Assembly: GCF_025354435.1 (NCBI RefSeq) | Contig: NZ_JANXMU010000058.1 | Coordinates: 1-64,000 of the forward strand | Origin: Rhodoferax sp. | GTDB taxonomy: Bacteria > Pseudomonadota > Gammaproteobacteria > Burkholderiales > Burkholderiaceae_C | Direction of reading: 5' to 3' | Length of the DNA: 64,000 nucleotides | In this document: positions 43,954 to 53,237 of the stretch, piece after piece | Position numbering within the stretch: the stretch's first letter is position 1 | How the letters are laid out: every line of letters starts with the position of its first letter | The notes under the pieces: model-generated | Seen by the model: the letters and a program-made list of their open reading frames with translations, nothing else | Databases searched by the model: none | What the model was told of the DNA's origin: nothing | Position numbers and translations under genes: made by a program

Positions 43954-45207
43954 TTATTTTCCTTTCTCATATGAAGCAGCAAGCGTGCCAACGCGCGCAG
44001 GTGCCAGAGGGTTGCGGGGCACGGGCTGTTGCCAGCCCAGTAAAAATTGCATGGCCGCGCCGCAGACGCGGCCTTGGCAGGCACCCATGCCGCAACGGGT
44101 ATGCAGCTTGGCATCTGTCCAGCCCGCGCAGGCCTGGAGAGCGGCATAGGGCACGTCTTCACAGCGGCAGACCAGCGTGTCGGCCTGGGGCAGTTTTTTC
44201 AGTTGGGGTGCCAAAGTAAAGCTGCGCGCCAACTGCCGGGCAAACGCATCCCAGCGGCTGCGCTCGGGCCACAGCTTTTGGGCAGCAGCACTGTCGCCTG
44301 CCGCGGCCAGGCCAGCGATGCAGCCCTGCACCAAAGCCCGCTCGCTGCCCCCCACGCCGGTGCATTCGCCTGCTGCGTAAATACCGGCTTGACTGGTGGC
44401 CTGCCAACCGTCTACCGCCAGCCCGGTCGGCGTGAGGCTACAGCCCAGCAGTTGGCCGAGCTGGGTATTGGGCACCAGGCCAAAGCCGCAGGCCACGCGG
44501 TCGCAGTCGATCTCCACCCTGCGGTCGCCCTGCTGCAATTGCACCGATTCCACCCGGCCCTGCCCGCGCACCGCAAGCACATGGCTGGAGGTGCGGTACT
44601 GCGGATGCATGAGGGTCAACGCCTGCAGAACTTTACCCGGCGACCCGACCAGCCGTGCAGCAAAGCCCAGCACGGCAGCAAGATCCGCCTGCTCGGCGAC
44701 GCGCACCACTTTGGCACCGGCCTTGTGCGCCGAGGCTGCAGCGGCCAGCAGCAAGGGGCCACTGCCCGCCACCACGATGCGCTCACCGGCAACTGGCATG
44801 CCGGATTTGATGAGTGCCTGCAAGCCGCCCGCGCCTGTGACGCCCGGCAGCGTCCAGCCGGGGAACGGCAGCAGCAGCTCGCGTGCGCCGGTGCACAGAA
44901 TGAGGGTTTTCCATTGCTGGGTCCAGCCGCGTTCGGCATCTTCCAGCAACAAGGTATGGGGAGCCGGGGCGGAGATGACCCGCGTGCCGCTGTACATGCG
45001 CACGTTGGCGCAGGCGGCCAGTTGCTCACGCATGCGCCGCGCAGCCACCGGCACCAGGGCATTGGGGCCGTCGCGCCAGATCTGGCCGCCGGGCGCTGGG
45101 TTGTCGTCGATCACGGCAATCGACGCGCCGCTGGGCGCTGCTGCCAAGGCCGCCGCCATGCCCGCCGGGCCCGCGCCGATGATGAGGATGTCGCACTGGG
45201 TCATCAT
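43954..45207 (-). CDS. FAD/NAD(P)-binding oxidoreductase subunit of a D-hydroxyproline-type dehydrogenase
   Basis: The protein is 417 residues. The N-terminal Rossmann FAD motif is ILIIGAGPAGMAAALAA at about 6-22, a second dinucleotide site is IVVAGSGPLLLAAAASA near 143, and a C-terminal Cys cluster follows the pattern C-x-C ... C near 355-395 (LVCRCEDVPYAALQACAG, RCGMGACQGRVCG), matching the BFD-like [2Fe-2S] end of HcnB/OoxA/LhpF-type subunits. With the small ferredoxin-like gene and the DadA-like gene upstream it would form a three-part amino-acid dehydrogenase. ATG at 45207 overlaps the upstream stop codon. Substrate assignment to cis-4-hydroxy-D-proline is inferred from the adjacent epimerase. 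Confidence 0.82.
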   Translation of the reverse strand: MMTQCDILIIGAGPAGMAAALAAAPSGASIAVIDDNPAPGGQIWRDGPNALVPVAARRMREQLAACANVRMYSGTRVISAPAPHTLLLEDAERGWTQQWKTLILCTGARELLLPFPGWTLPGVTGAGGLQALIKSGMPVAGERIVVAGSGPLLLAAAASAHKAGAKVVRVAEQADLAAVLGFAARLVGSPGKVLQALTLMHPQYRTSSHVLAVRGQGRVESVQLQQGDRRVEIDCDRVACGFGLVPNTQLGQLLGCSLTPTGLAVDGWQATSQAGIYAAGECTGVGGSERALVQGCIAGLAAAGDSAAAQKLWPERSRWDAFARQLARSFTLAPQLKKLPQADTLVCRCEDVPYAALQACAGWTDAKLHTRCGMGACQGRVCGAAMQFLLGWQQPVPRNPLAPARVGTLAASYEKGK

Positions 45208-45440
45208 GTGAACTCCACCCGCATGTCCGCGCTGCACGTCGTCTGGCAGGCTAGTCCGCGCACGCCGTTGATGGACACCCGGCACTCCTGGCAGATGCCC
45301 ATGCCGCACAGCGGGGCGCGGGCTTCACCATTGACGGAGGTGCGGGAAATGCCACTGCCTGCGATGGCCAGCGCGGCGGCAACCGAGCAGCCTGCAGGCA
45401 CGGCGACAGGCTGGCCGTTGATGTGCAGGTTCACGTGCAT
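45204..45440 (-). CDS. Small [2Fe-2S] subunit (HcnA-like)
   Basis: The protein is 78 residues. The Fer2-type cluster ligands are visible as C-x4-C-x2-C in PLCGMGICQECRV, followed by C in LACQTTC. It overlaps the upstream FAD gene by 10 nt and the downstream FAD gene by 4 nt, so all three are translationally coupled. Comparable small subunits carry electrons between the two flavoproteins in hydrogen-cyanide-synthase-type and D-hydroxyproline dehydrogenases. The N-terminus [20 protein letters not shown] is the usual ferredoxin beta start. Confidence 0.87.
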   Translation of the reverse strand: MHVNLHINGQPVAVPAGCSVAAALAIAGSGISRTSVNGEARAPLCGMGICQECRVSINGVRGLACQTTCSADMRVEFT

Positions 45441-46537
45441 ACCACCTCCGCAAAGCGTTGCAGGCTATAGGGCGCGGGATCCAGGGGTGGCGTGCCGCCG
45501 GTCATCAGGGCGGCCAACAGGTGGGCCGTACCCAAAGCCGTCGTTCCGCCCAGGCCTTCGTGCCCCACGGCCAACCACAGGCCGTCGCGGTCCGGGTGCG
45601 CGCCCAGGATGGGCAGGCTATCGGGCGTGGCGGCGCGCAGGCCGCACCAACTGCGGATGGCGTTGAGGTCGGCTAGGCCGGGCATATAAGTTAGGGCGCG
45701 TTGCAGCATGGCTTGCAGCATCTCGGCCTCTACGGTGGTGTCCATCGTGTCGAACTGGCGGCTCGACCCCAGCAGCAACTGCCCCGTGGGGCGCGGCTGC
45801 AAATTGAAAGCCACCGACGGCCCCACGCTGTGGTGCGCGCTGGTCACGTAACCCAGCTCCACCAGTTGGTGATGCACCGTGCCGGGGTAGCGGTCGGTGA
45901 TGAGTAAATGGCCTTTTTTGGGGCGGATCGGCAGGCCGGGGCAGAGCGTAGTGGCGTGGATGCCGTTGGCCAGCAGAATCTGCGGGGCCTGGCGCTGGCT
46001 ACCATCGGCCAGCCGCACTGTTTTTCCATCAATTTCGGCCACTAGCGCATATTCCACTTGCACTAAGTGCTCGTATTTTGATAGTAACCAACGGGCAGCA
46101 TTGGGGGCGTAGACGATGCCGTCGCCCGGTACTTTGAGCGCACCCGCCAGGCCAGGGCGCAACGCAGGTTCGGCCTGGGCCAAAGCAGCAGCATCCAGCA
46201 AATGGCAGGCGATGCCATGGTCTTGCAGGCGCTGGCGCTTGTCTTCGGCTGCCGCCATTTCTTCGGCATCTGCCGCCACCCACAGCGTGCCGCAGCCGCT
46301 GAAAGCGCAGTCTGCGGGCATCTGCGGGGCCAGGGCCCGCCATTGCGCCACGGAATACTGGCTCAGCGCCAGCTCGGCCGGGTTGTCGTCCATCACCACC
46401 AGGTGGCCCATGCCCGCGCCGGTGGCTCCGCCGCGCTGGGCATCCAGCACCAGCACGCGCTGGCCCGCCTGCGCCAAGGCCTGGGCGCAGGCCGCGCCGA
46501 CGATGCCCGCACCAATGACGATCACATCCGGATTCAT
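45431..46537 (-). CDS. DadA-like FAD-dependent amino-acid oxidoreductase (catalytic subunit)
   Basis: The protein is 368 residues. The FAD-binding motif [19 protein letters not shown] starts at residue 4, and a DAO-type substrate domain follows with [30 protein letters not shown] and C-terminal [26 protein letters not shown]. It probably oxidises cis-4-hydroxy-D-proline made by the epimerase encoded just upstream. The start at 46537 overlaps the epimerase stop (ATGA). Upstream frame extension lies within the epimerase and is rejected. A dispersed palindrome is translated near residue 150-172 ([20 protein letters not shown]). Confidence 0.85.
   Translation of the reverse strand: MNPDVIVIGAGIVGAACAQALAQAGQRVLVLDAQRGGATGAGMGHLVVMDDNPAELALSQYSVAQWRALAPQMPADCAFSGCGTLWVAADAEEMAAAEDKRQRLQDHGIACHLLDAAALAQAEPALRPGLAGALKVPGDGIVYAPNAARWLLSKYEHLVQVEYALVAEIDGKTVRLADGSQRQAPQILLANGIHATTLCPGLPIRPKKGHLLITDRYPGTVHHQLVELGYVTSAHHSVGPSVAFNLQPRPTGQLLLGSSRQFDTMDTTVEAEMLQAMLQRALTYMPGLADLNAIRSWCGLRAATPDSLPILGAHPDRDGLWLAVGHEGLGGTTALGTAHLLAALMTGGTPPLDPAPYSLQRFAEVVCT
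46021..46089 (-). repeat. Dispersed palindromic element, copy 14 (inside the DadA-like gene)
   Basis: On the coding strand: TATCAAAATACGAGCACTTA, GTGCAAGTGGAATATGCGC, TAGTGGCCGAAATTG. It shares the AGTGGAATATGCGCTAG block and the frame with the yhaN copy (peptide QVEYALxA). The consensus ATAGCT is CGAGCA here, which removes a TAG stop in this frame. Confidence 0.86.
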
Positions 46538-47472
46538 GCCAGGGCAATCCCCCAGGCGAAGGGGTCGTCTTCTGCAATCAGTAAGGTCGATTCGGCGCAC
46601 ACATGGGCGCGGCCCCGGATGGTGGGGATGACCTGGCCGTCCTGCACGGTATACGAAGCCTCGAAGCGGCTGCCGATCACGCTGGCTTGCTGCCAGATGG
46701 CACCCGGTGCCAGCTTGCCGTCTGCCGCCAAGCAAGCGATCTTGGCGCTGGTGCCGGTGCCGCAGGGCGAGCGGTCGTAGGCCATGCCGGGGCACAGCAC
46801 GTAGTTGCGGCTGTCGGCACCCTGGTCGTCCGGGCCGAACAGTTCAATGTGGTCGATTTCTGCACCGTCGGCTCCGGTAATGCCCTGGGCCCCCAGCGCC
46901 GCGCTGAGCGCGCAGGCGTAGGTGGTGAGCGCCGCCAGCTGGTCACTGGCCACGCGCAGGCCGTGGTCGTTGACCAAGAAGAACCAGTTGCCGCCCCAGG
47001 CGATGTCGCCATGCGCCACCCCGTAGCCCGGCACGTCCACCGCCACCTGGGTCGCATGGCGGTAGGCAGGCACGTTGCGCACGCTGACCGAACCGTCGGT
47101 GTGCAAGGTAGCCTTTACCGTGCCCACCGGGGTTTCTATTTTGTGCACGCCCGGCCCAATGCGCCCCATGTGCGCCAGGCTGACCACCAGGCCGATGGTG
47201 CCGTGGCCGCACATGCCCAGGTAGCCGGTGTTGTTGAAGAAGATGACGCCCGCCGCCGCGTCAGCCGCCACCGGCTCGCACAACAGCGCGCCCACGATCA
47301 CATCGTTGCCCCGCGGCTCCAGCACCGTAGCGGCCCGCCATTTGTCGTGCTGCGCGGCCAATATGGCCCGGCGCTCGGCCATGCTGCCGCCGCCCAGGTC
47401 GGGGAAGCCGCCAATAACCAGGCGGGTCGGTTCACCGCCGGTGTGGGAATCAATAATCTGGATGCGCTGCAT
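46534..47472 (-). CDS. 4-Hydroxyproline 2-epimerase (proline racemase family)
   Basis: Interconverts trans-4-hydroxy-L-proline and cis-4-hydroxy-D-proline. The protein is 312 residues. The two catalytic cysteines are both present, C88 in GMCGHGTIG and C237 in [12 protein letters not shown], which separates it from the dehydratase members that have Thr or Ser at the first site. The start [18 protein letters not shown] is the standard family start. It is the first enzyme of the operon block after the transporter; its stop overlaps the next gene's start. The 22-nt gap to livM upstream indicates one transcript. Confidence 0.92.
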   Translation of the reverse strand: MQRIQIIDSHTGGEPTRLVIGGFPDLGGGSMAERRAILAAQHDKWRAATVLEPRGNDVIVGALLCEPVAADAAAGVIFFNNTGYLGMCGHGTIGLVVSLAHMGRIGPGVHKIETPVGTVKATLHTDGSVSVRNVPAYRHATQVAVDVPGYGVAHGDIAWGGNWFFLVNDHGLRVASDQLAALTTYACALSAALGAQGITGADGAEIDHIELFGPDDQGADSRNYVLCPGMAYDRSPCGTGTSAKIACLAADGKLAPGAIWQQASVIGSRFEASYTVQDGQVIPTIRGRAHVCAESTLLIAEDDPFAWGIALA

Positions 47473-47494
47473 GGAGAAGTCTCTTGGATTTGGA

Positions 47495-48460
47495 TCAGGT
47501 ATTTTGGCGTTTTGCTTGGCGGCGCTGCAACCAGGCCTGGGCTTCCCCCACCATGCCGCGCCGGAAAAAGGACACACACACAATAAAGGTCAGGCCGATG
47601 ATGATGGTGACCACGCCGCCCAGCTCGGCCAGGTAATTCTGCAAGCTGACCACAAGTGTGGCCCCGACCACCGGGCCCCAGCCCGTGCCCAGGCCGCCCA
47701 GTAGCGTCATCAACAGAACCTCGGTCGAGGTACTCAGCATCACATCGTTCAACGCCGAAAGCTGCAACACCAGCGCCTTGAGCGAGCCCGCCAGACCGGC
47801 AAACGCGGCAGACAGCATGAAAGCGTAGAGCTTGCAGCGGTCGATGTCGTAGCCCAGGGACACTGCGCGCGGTGCGTTGTCGCGCAGGGCCTTTAGCGCC
47901 TGGCCAAACGGTGAATGCACGATGCGGTGGATGGCCAGAAAGCCCACCACAAACACCGCCAGCGTGAAGTAGTACATGTTCGCGTCCACCGACAAGTCCA
48001 CCAGCCCCAGCAGCTTGCCACGCGGAATACCCTGCATGCCGTCTTCGCCGCCCGTCCATTTGATTTGCACCGCCAGGAAGTAGGCGATCTGCGAGAGCGC
48101 CAAGGTGATCATCGAAAAGTAAATACCGGTGCGCCGAATCGCCAGGGTGCCTATCAGCCAGCCGATGGCAGTTGCCACCAGCACCCCGGCCAGGATGGCC
48201 AGCTCCACCGGGAAGCCGCTAGCCGACAGCTTGATCATCAGGATGCCCGTGGTGTAGCTTGCCCAGCCAAAAAAAGCGGCATGGCCAAAGGACACCAGCC
48301 CGGTAAAGCCAATCAGCAGGTTGAAAGCCAAGGCAAACAGCGCGTAGCACAGCACCTTCATGACGAAGACCGGATAGGCGATTTCGGGAAACACCGGCAC
48401 CAGCAGCGCTGGCAGCAACAAAACCAGCAAGATACGGATGGAGGTTGGAATATTCTTCAT
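47495..48460 (-). CDS. HAAT ABC transporter permease LivM (hydroxyproline cluster)
   Basis: The protein is 321 residues with about ten hydrophobic segments. LivM hallmark [22 protein letters not shown] near 50-70 and the coupling loop [23 protein letters not shown] near 180-205. It differs clearly from the first livM in the window (5.3-8.8 kb), so it is a separate, dedicated importer. The gene starts 3 nt after the livH stop and runs into the epimerase gene. The transported compound is inferred as hydroxyproline or a related imino acid. Confidence 0.9.
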   Translation of the reverse strand: MKNIPTSIRILLVLLLPALLVPVFPEIAYPVFVMKVLCYALFALAFNLLIGFTGLVSFGHAAFFGWASYTTGILMIKLSASGFPVELAILAGVLVATAIGWLIGTLAIRRTGIYFSMITLALSQIAYFLAVQIKWTGGEDGMQGIPRGKLLGLVDLSVDANMYYFTLAVFVVGFLAIHRIVHSPFGQALKALRDNAPRAVSLGYDIDRCKLYAFMLSAAFAGLAGSLKALVLQLSALNDVMLSTSTEVLLMTLLGGLGTGWGPVVGATLVVSLQNYLAELGGVVTIIIGLTFIVCVSFFRRGMVGEAQAWLQRRQAKRQNT

Positions 48461-48463
48461 GGC

Positions 48464-49366
48464 TCAGGCCTCTTTACCGAACATGCCCGCCGGGCGCGCC
48501 AACAGCACGACCGCCATGACCACAAACACCACCACCGTCGAGGCCTCGGGGTAGAACACCTTGGTCAAGCCTTCGAGCAAACCCAACGCCAGGCCGGTCA
48601 GGATCGCCCCCATGATGGAGCCCAGGCCACCGATCACCACCACGGCAAATACGATGTTCAGCAGATTCGCCCCCATCAGCGGGTTGATCTGCATGATGGG
48701 CGCGGCCAGCACACCGGCAATGCCGGCCAGCGCCACACCAAAGCCGTAAGTCAGCGTAATCATCAGTGGAATATTGACCCCAAAAGCCTGTAGCAGCTTG
48801 GGGTTCTCGGTGCCCGCCCGCAGCAGCGCACCCAGCTTGGTGCGTTCAAACAGAAACCAGGTGACGGCACAGATTAGCAACGACGCCACCACCACAAAGG
48901 CGCGGTACACCGGCAGAAACATGAAACCCAGGTCCATGCCGCCTTGCAGCAGCGCGGGCGGGTCGTAGCTGGCACCCGAGATGCCGTAGAAGTTGCGAAA
49001 AGCCCCCTCCAGCACCAGCGCCACGCCAAAGGTCAGGAGCAGCCCGTACAAATGGTCCAGGTGGTAGAGCCGTTTGAGCAGGGTTTTCTCCAGCAGTATC
49101 CCCAGCCCTCCCACGATGAGTGGTGCCAGCACCAGTGCAGCCCAGAAGTTGATTTTGAAATCAGCCCCCAGCAACAGCGGCAGTTGCGTAAAGCCGATCC
49201 AGGCCAGAAAGGCCGCCACCATGAACTGCGCACCATGCGCGAAGTTAATGATGTTCAGCAGGCCAAAAATAATGGCCAGACCCATGCTCAGCACGGCATA
49301 AAAGCAGCCATTGATCAGGCCCACCAGCAGTTGGGCAAGCAAGGCCTGGCTCGAAATATCAAACAT
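48464..49366 (-). CDS. HAAT ABC transporter permease LivH (hydroxyproline cluster)
   Basis: The protein is 300 residues and almost wholly membrane helix. It starts MFDISSQALLAQLLVGLINGCFYAVLSMGLAIIFGLLNIINFAHGAQF, the LivH N-terminal pattern, with the loop ERTKLGALLRAGTENPKLLQAFGVN near 170-195. It pairs with the downstream LivM. The binding-protein gene ends 33 nt upstream. Confidence 0.9.
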   Translation of the reverse strand: MFDISSQALLAQLLVGLINGCFYAVLSMGLAIIFGLLNIINFAHGAQFMVAAFLAWIGFTQLPLLLGADFKINFWAALVLAPLIVGGLGILLEKTLLKRLYHLDHLYGLLLTFGVALVLEGAFRNFYGISGASYDPPALLQGGMDLGFMFLPVYRAFVVVASLLICAVTWFLFERTKLGALLRAGTENPKLLQAFGVNIPLMITLTYGFGVALAGIAGVLAAPIMQINPLMGANLLNIVFAVVVIGGLGSIMGAILTGLALGLLEGLTKVFYPEASTVVVFVVMAVVLLARPAGMFGKEA

Positions 49367-49399
49367 GGAGGGGATTCCTGCAGAGTACGCGCAAGGTTT

Positions 49400-50593
49400 T
49401 TAGGTGCCGACCTGGCACGCCGGGTTGATGGCCGGGTACACGTCCGCGCCCTTGAGTACGGCCTTGACCTTGTAGTAGTCCCATGGCACTTTGGATTCGG
49501 CCGGGGTCTTGACCTGCAGCAGCAGCATGTCGTGCACCAGCGCACCATCTTCGCGCAGCTTGCCTTGGCGGATCACCGCATCGTCAATCGTCATCTTGCG
49601 CAGTTGGACCATCACGGCTTTGGCCTCGTCGGTACCCGCAGCCTGCACGGCCCTGAGATAGCTGAGGGTGGCGCTATACACACCGGCCTGGGCCGAAGTG
49701 GGCATGCGCTTTTGCTTTTCAAAAAACTTCTTGGACCAGGCACGCGAACGCTCGTCAAAGTCCCAGTAGAAAGCCTCGCTCAGATACATGCCCTGGGCTT
49801 TTTCCAGGCCAATACTGTGCACGTCCGAGATGTAGGTCAGCAACGGGGCCACCACCTGCTTGCGGGTGATGCCATATTCGTTGGCCTGCTTGATGGCGTT
49901 AACCGTATCGTTACCGGCATTAGCCAGCGCAATCACGTCGGCACCCGATGCCTGGGCCTTCAGCAGGAAGGACGAAAAATCGCCACCGGGGAACGGGTGG
50001 CGCGAGCTACCCACCACCGTGCCGCCATCGGCCTTGATGACCTCGGATGCGTCTTTTTCCAGCGAATGGCCAAAGGTGTAGTCGGCAGTGATGAAGTACC
50101 ACTTCTTCTTGCCGTCTTTCACCAGGGCCCGCGCGGTACCGGCGGCCAGCGCGTAGGTGTTGGTGGTCCACTGCGCCGTCAGCGCATTGCATTTTTCACC
50201 CAGGATCGCCGTGGCCAGGCCAGACGACGGCATCACGATGCGGTTCTTTTGCTTGGCGATTTCCATCACCGCCAGCGCGGTCGATGCGGTGGGGAAATCC
50301 GTCACCATATCAACCTTACCCTGGTCAAACCAGCCGCGTGCCAGGTTGGCCGCCACGTCAGGTTTGTTCTGGTGGTCGGCAAACACCAGCTCGATCGGTT
50401 TGCCCAGCACCTTGCCGCCCATTTCTTCAATCGCCAGTCGCGCCGCCGTCACCGAGCCCTGGCCCGACAGGTCTGAATAAATGCCCGACAAATCGTTCAA
50501 CACACCGATCTTGACCACGTCATCGCTGACCTGGGCGTGGGCCGCCATCGCGGCACAGGCCGCCAGACATACCGCGAGTTTCTTGAATTGCAT
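49400..50593 (-). CDS. HAAT ABC transporter substrate-binding protein (hydroxyproline cluster)
   Basis: Periplasmic type I binding protein, 397 residues. The signal peptide covers about 1-20, ending AAMAAHAQ. VKIGVLNDLSGIYSDLSGQGSVTAARLAIEE is at 27-57, HQNKPDVAANLARGWFDQG near 83. ATG at 50593 has GGAG 6 nt upstream; a TTG codon 12 nt further up is ignored. It belongs to the ABC cassette within the operon, unlike the orphan livK at 42.7 kb. Confidence 0.92.
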   Translation of the reverse strand: MQFKKLAVCLAACAAMAAHAQVSDDVVKIGVLNDLSGIYSDLSGQGSVTAARLAIEEMGGKVLGKPIELVFADHQNKPDVAANLARGWFDQGKVDMVTDFPTASTALAVMEIAKQKNRIVMPSSGLATAILGEKCNALTAQWTTNTYALAAGTARALVKDGKKKWYFITADYTFGHSLEKDASEVIKADGGTVVGSSRHPFPGGDFSSFLLKAQASGADVIALANAGNDTVNAIKQANEYGITRKQVVAPLLTYISDVHSIGLEKAQGMYLSEAFYWDFDERSRAWSKKFFEKQKRMPTSAQAGVYSATLSYLRAVQAAGTDEAKAVMVQLRKMTIDDAVIRQGKLREDGALVHDMLLLQVKTPAESKVPWDYYKVKAVLKGADVYPAINPACQVGT

Positions 50594-50632
50594 GGGGTAC
50601 TCCAAAGTAAAAGAAAAAGGGGAATAGGAAAT

Positions 50633-51355
50633 TCAAATACCGAGCAGCGCGTCGAGCCGGTCTTGCTTGGCCGCAACTTCGGCGCTAGCAATCACCTCCA
50701 CCACACGGCCGTGTTCGATCACGTAATGGCGGTCGGCCAGATGCTTGGCGAAACGGAAGTTCTGCTCCACCAGCACCAGGGTGAAGCCGCGCGCCTTGAG
50801 CTCGCGGATCACCTGGCTGAGCTTTTGCACGATCACCGGGGCCAGGCCTTCGGTGATTTCGTCCAGCAGCAAGAGCTTGGCGCCGGTGCGCAGAATGCGG
50901 GCCATGGCCAGCATCTGCTGCTCGCCGCCCGACAAGCGGGTGCCGGGGCTAGAGGCGCGCTCTTTCAAATTCGGGAACATGCCGTAAATCTGGTCTAGCG
51001 ACATACCGCCCTCACCCACCTTGGGCAGCAGCAGCAGATTTTCCTCGGCGGTCAGCGATGCGTAAATGCCGCGCTCTTCCGGGCAATAGCCCAGGCCCAT
51101 CTGCGCAATACGGTGGGTGGGCATGGCAATCGTCTCCTTGCCCGTCACCTGGATCGAACCAGTGCGCTTGCCCACCAGGCCCAGAATGGCCCGCAGCGTG
51201 GAGGTGCGGCCCGCGCCGTTGCGGCCCAGCAGGGTCACGCATTCGCCCGCCTTGACTTCAAGATCAATGCCCTGCAAGACGTGCGATTCGCCGTACCAGG
51301 CATGCAGGTCGCGGATGGACAGCATGGTGGCGCTGGAATTTTGGTTGTCAGGCAT
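50633..51355 (-). CDS. HAAT ABC transporter ATP-binding protein LivF (hydroxyproline cluster)
   Basis: The protein is 240 residues. Signature LSGGEQQML near 140 and Walker B LLLLDEITEGLAP near 160. Walker A is GRNGAGRTS (43-51): the invariant nucleotide-binding lysine is arginine at residue 50, and Ser replaces the second Thr. I recall similar GRNGAGRT sequences in some Burkholderiales Liv ATPases, so it may be a lineage variant rather than a defect. ATG at 51355 overlaps the livG 3' end by 8 nt. Confidence 0.9.
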   Translation of the reverse strand: MPDNQNSSATMLSIRDLHAWYGESHVLQGIDLEVKAGECVTLLGRNGAGRTSTLRAILGLVGKRTGSIQVTGKETIAMPTHRIAQMGLGYCPEERGIYASLTAEENLLLLPKVGEGGMSLDQIYGMFPNLKERASSPGTRLSGGEQQMLAMARILRTGAKLLLLDEITEGLAPVIVQKLSQVIRELKARGFTLVLVEQNFRFAKHLADRHYVIEHGRVVEVIASAEVAAKQDRLDALLGI

Positions 51356-52109
51356 GCTCTTCCTCCGTCCCCATATAGGCTTCGCACACCGCCGGGTTGA
51401 CGGACACGCTGGCGTAGGGCCCTTCGGCCAACACCTCGCCACGCTGCAAAACGGTGATGGTGTCGCAGATGTCGGCCACCACCTTCATGTTGTGTTCGAC
51501 CATCAGCACGGTGCGCTGGGCCGAGACTTTTTTGATCAGATCCTTGATGCGGTCCACATCCTCGTGGCCCATGCCCTGCGTGGGTTCGTCCAGCAGCAAC
51601 AGCTCGGGATCCAACGCCAGCGTGGTGGCGATTTCCAGCGTGCGCTTGCGGCCGTACGGCAGGTCGGCCGCCAGCAGATGCACGGCGTCCATCAGCCCCA
51701 CCTGCTCCAGCAAGTCCATGGCCACCGGGTCCAAGGTACGCAGGGTGGATACAGGTTGCCAGAAACGGTGGTCCAGACCCAGCTTGCGCTGCAGCGCCAC
51801 CTTGACGTTTTCCAGCACCGTCATCTGCGGGAACACCGCCGATATCTGGAACGAACGCACGATGCCGCGGCGCGCAATCTGCGCTGGCTTTTCGGCCGTG
51901 ATGTCGCTGCCGTTGAACAGGATCTGGCCCGCGGTAGGGATGTGGAACTTGGTCAGCAGATTGAATACCGTCGTCTTACCCGCACCGTTCGGACCGATCA
52001 GCGCATGGATGGTCCCGCGCCGCACACGCAGGTTGACATTGCGTACGGCAACGAAGCCGCGAAACTCCTTGGTGAGTCCCTGCGTTTCGAGAATGATGTT
52101 CGTATCCAT
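51348..52109 (-). CDS. HAAT ABC transporter ATP-binding protein LivG (hydroxyproline cluster)
   Basis: The protein is 253 residues. Walker A GPNGAGKTTVFN near 38, LivG-type signature LPYGRKRTLEIATTLA and Walker B LLLLDEPTQGMGHED near 160. The ATG at 52109 (MDTNIILETQGLTKEFRGF) is used; a TTG five codons upstream is possible but has no better ribosome site. This partner keeps the Walker lysine that LivF lacks. It follows the DapA-family gene by 45 nt. Confidence 0.91.
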   Translation of the reverse strand: MDTNIILETQGLTKEFRGFVAVRNVNLRVRRGTIHALIGPNGAGKTTVFNLLTKFHIPTAGQILFNGSDITAEKPAQIARRGIVRSFQISAVFPQMTVLENVKVALQRKLGLDHRFWQPVSTLRTLDPVAMDLLEQVGLMDAVHLLAADLPYGRKRTLEIATTLALDPELLLLDEPTQGMGHEDVDRIKDLIKKVSAQRTVLMVEHNMKVVADICDTITVLQRGEVLAEGPYASVSVNPAVCEAYMGTEEEHA

Positions 52110-52154
52110 GCGTGTGCTCGGCAAGTCGGTGGGCGGGTAAGTGGGCGAAGGCCC

Positions 52155-53069
52155 TTAAACGACGGACTGGTACTTGGCAGGCCGCGTAGCCAGCGCCTTG
52201 GCGACCACGCCCTCGATAAAGGCGCGCTCTTCGCCGATCAGCGGCAGGCGCGGGCGGCGCATGTGCTCGCTGCCCACACCGACCAGCAGGTCGATCAGCT
52301 TCAGGTTTTGCACCAGCTTGGTGGACACGTCCAGGTGCAGCATCGGGGTCATCCACTGGTACAGCTTCAGCGCTTCGGCCCACTCGCCGGCCTGCATCAG
52401 GTCGTACAAGGCCACGGTTTCGCGCGGGAAAGCGCAGCCGACACCGGCCAGCAGGCCGTCGCAGCCCAGGGCCAGGCCCTCAAAAGCCAGGTCATCCACG
52501 CCCAGGAACAGCTGGTAGCGCGTACCCAGCAGGTTGCGCAGGTCGGTGATGCGGCGGATGTTGTCGGTGCTTTCCTTGATGGCCACGATCCATTCGCAGT
52601 CGGCCAGCTCCTGCATGTGCTCGGGCTTCAAGTCCACGCGGTAGGCCACGGGGTTGTTGTAGACCATGATGGGTTTTTGCGCGGCGTTGGCCATGGTGCG
52701 CACGTTCTGCATGGCTTCGCGGGCATCGGCCACGTAGATGACGGATGGCATGACCATGTAGCCGTTTACGCCCAGCTTGTTCGCACCGTCGATGTAGCGC
52801 AGGGCTTCGCGGGTGCTGGTTTCGGATACATTGGCCAGCACCGGGATGCGGCCCTTGACAGCCTTCAGGGCGATGTCGGCGACCTGCAGCTTTTCTTCCA
52901 GCGTCAGGGTGCTAGCTTCGCCCAGCGAGCCGCAGGTGACCAGGCCGTGGATGCCGTTGGCGATCTGGAACTCGATGTGCTTGGCCGTGCCTTCCGCGTC
53001 GATGCTTTCATCGGCGTGGAACTTGGTGGTGATGGCGGGGAAGATGCCTTTCCAGCGGGGCAATGTCAT
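52155..53069 (-). CDS. DapA-family lyase, likely pyrroline-4-hydroxy-2-carboxylate deaminase
   Basis: The protein is 304 residues, a (beta/alpha)8 aldolase of the dihydrodipicolinate synthase family. Schiff-base lysine K165 in VAIKEST, the catalytic-triad-type tyrosine Y137 in MVYNNP, and GSLGEASTL near 47-55. In hydroxyproline degradation a DapA relative removes ammonia from delta-1-pyrroline-4-hydroxy-2-carboxylate to give 2-oxoglutarate semialdehyde. That specific role is assigned from the operon context (epimerase and D-hydroxyproline dehydrogenase), not from the sequence alone. It is the first gene of the minus-strand operon, divergent from the GntR gene. Confidence 0.85.
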   Translation of the reverse strand: MTLPRWKGIFPAITTKFHADESIDAEGTAKHIEFQIANGIHGLVTCGSLGEASTLTLEEKLQVADIALKAVKGRIPVLANVSETSTREALRYIDGANKLGVNGYMVMPSVIYVADAREAMQNVRTMANAAQKPIMVYNNPVAYRVDLKPEHMQELADCEWIVAIKESTDNIRRITDLRNLLGTRYQLFLGVDDLAFEGLALGCDGLLAGVGCAFPRETVALYDLMQAGEWAEALKLYQWMTPMLHLDVSTKLVQNLKLIDLLVGVGSEHMRRPRLPLIGEERAFIEGVVAKALATRPAKYQSVV

Positions 53070-53117
53070 GGTGTGTTTCCTTGGTAAATAAGGTGATGGC
53101 GGGTTGTCGACCGCAAT

Positions 53118-53146
53118 CTTAATATATTAGCAACATATTTAAAATA
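53118..53146. promoter_or_regulatory. Candidate operator between the hydroxyproline operon and its GntR gene
   Basis: A+T-rich imperfect palindrome AATATATTAGCAACATATTT, about 50 nt before the DapA-family start and about 90 nt before the GntR start. Symmetric A(A/T)AT...AT(A/T)T arms around a GCAA centre suit a GntR dimer. The promoter boxes cannot be fixed by eye. Confidence 0.35.
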
Positions 53147-53237
53147 TCTTTTTACACCCAAGCAGCTTGCGTGCCAGCTTTTTTTTGGTCCAATGCACCA
53201 TTGCAATGCACAACCGCGCCTGACCACGGCCCACACC

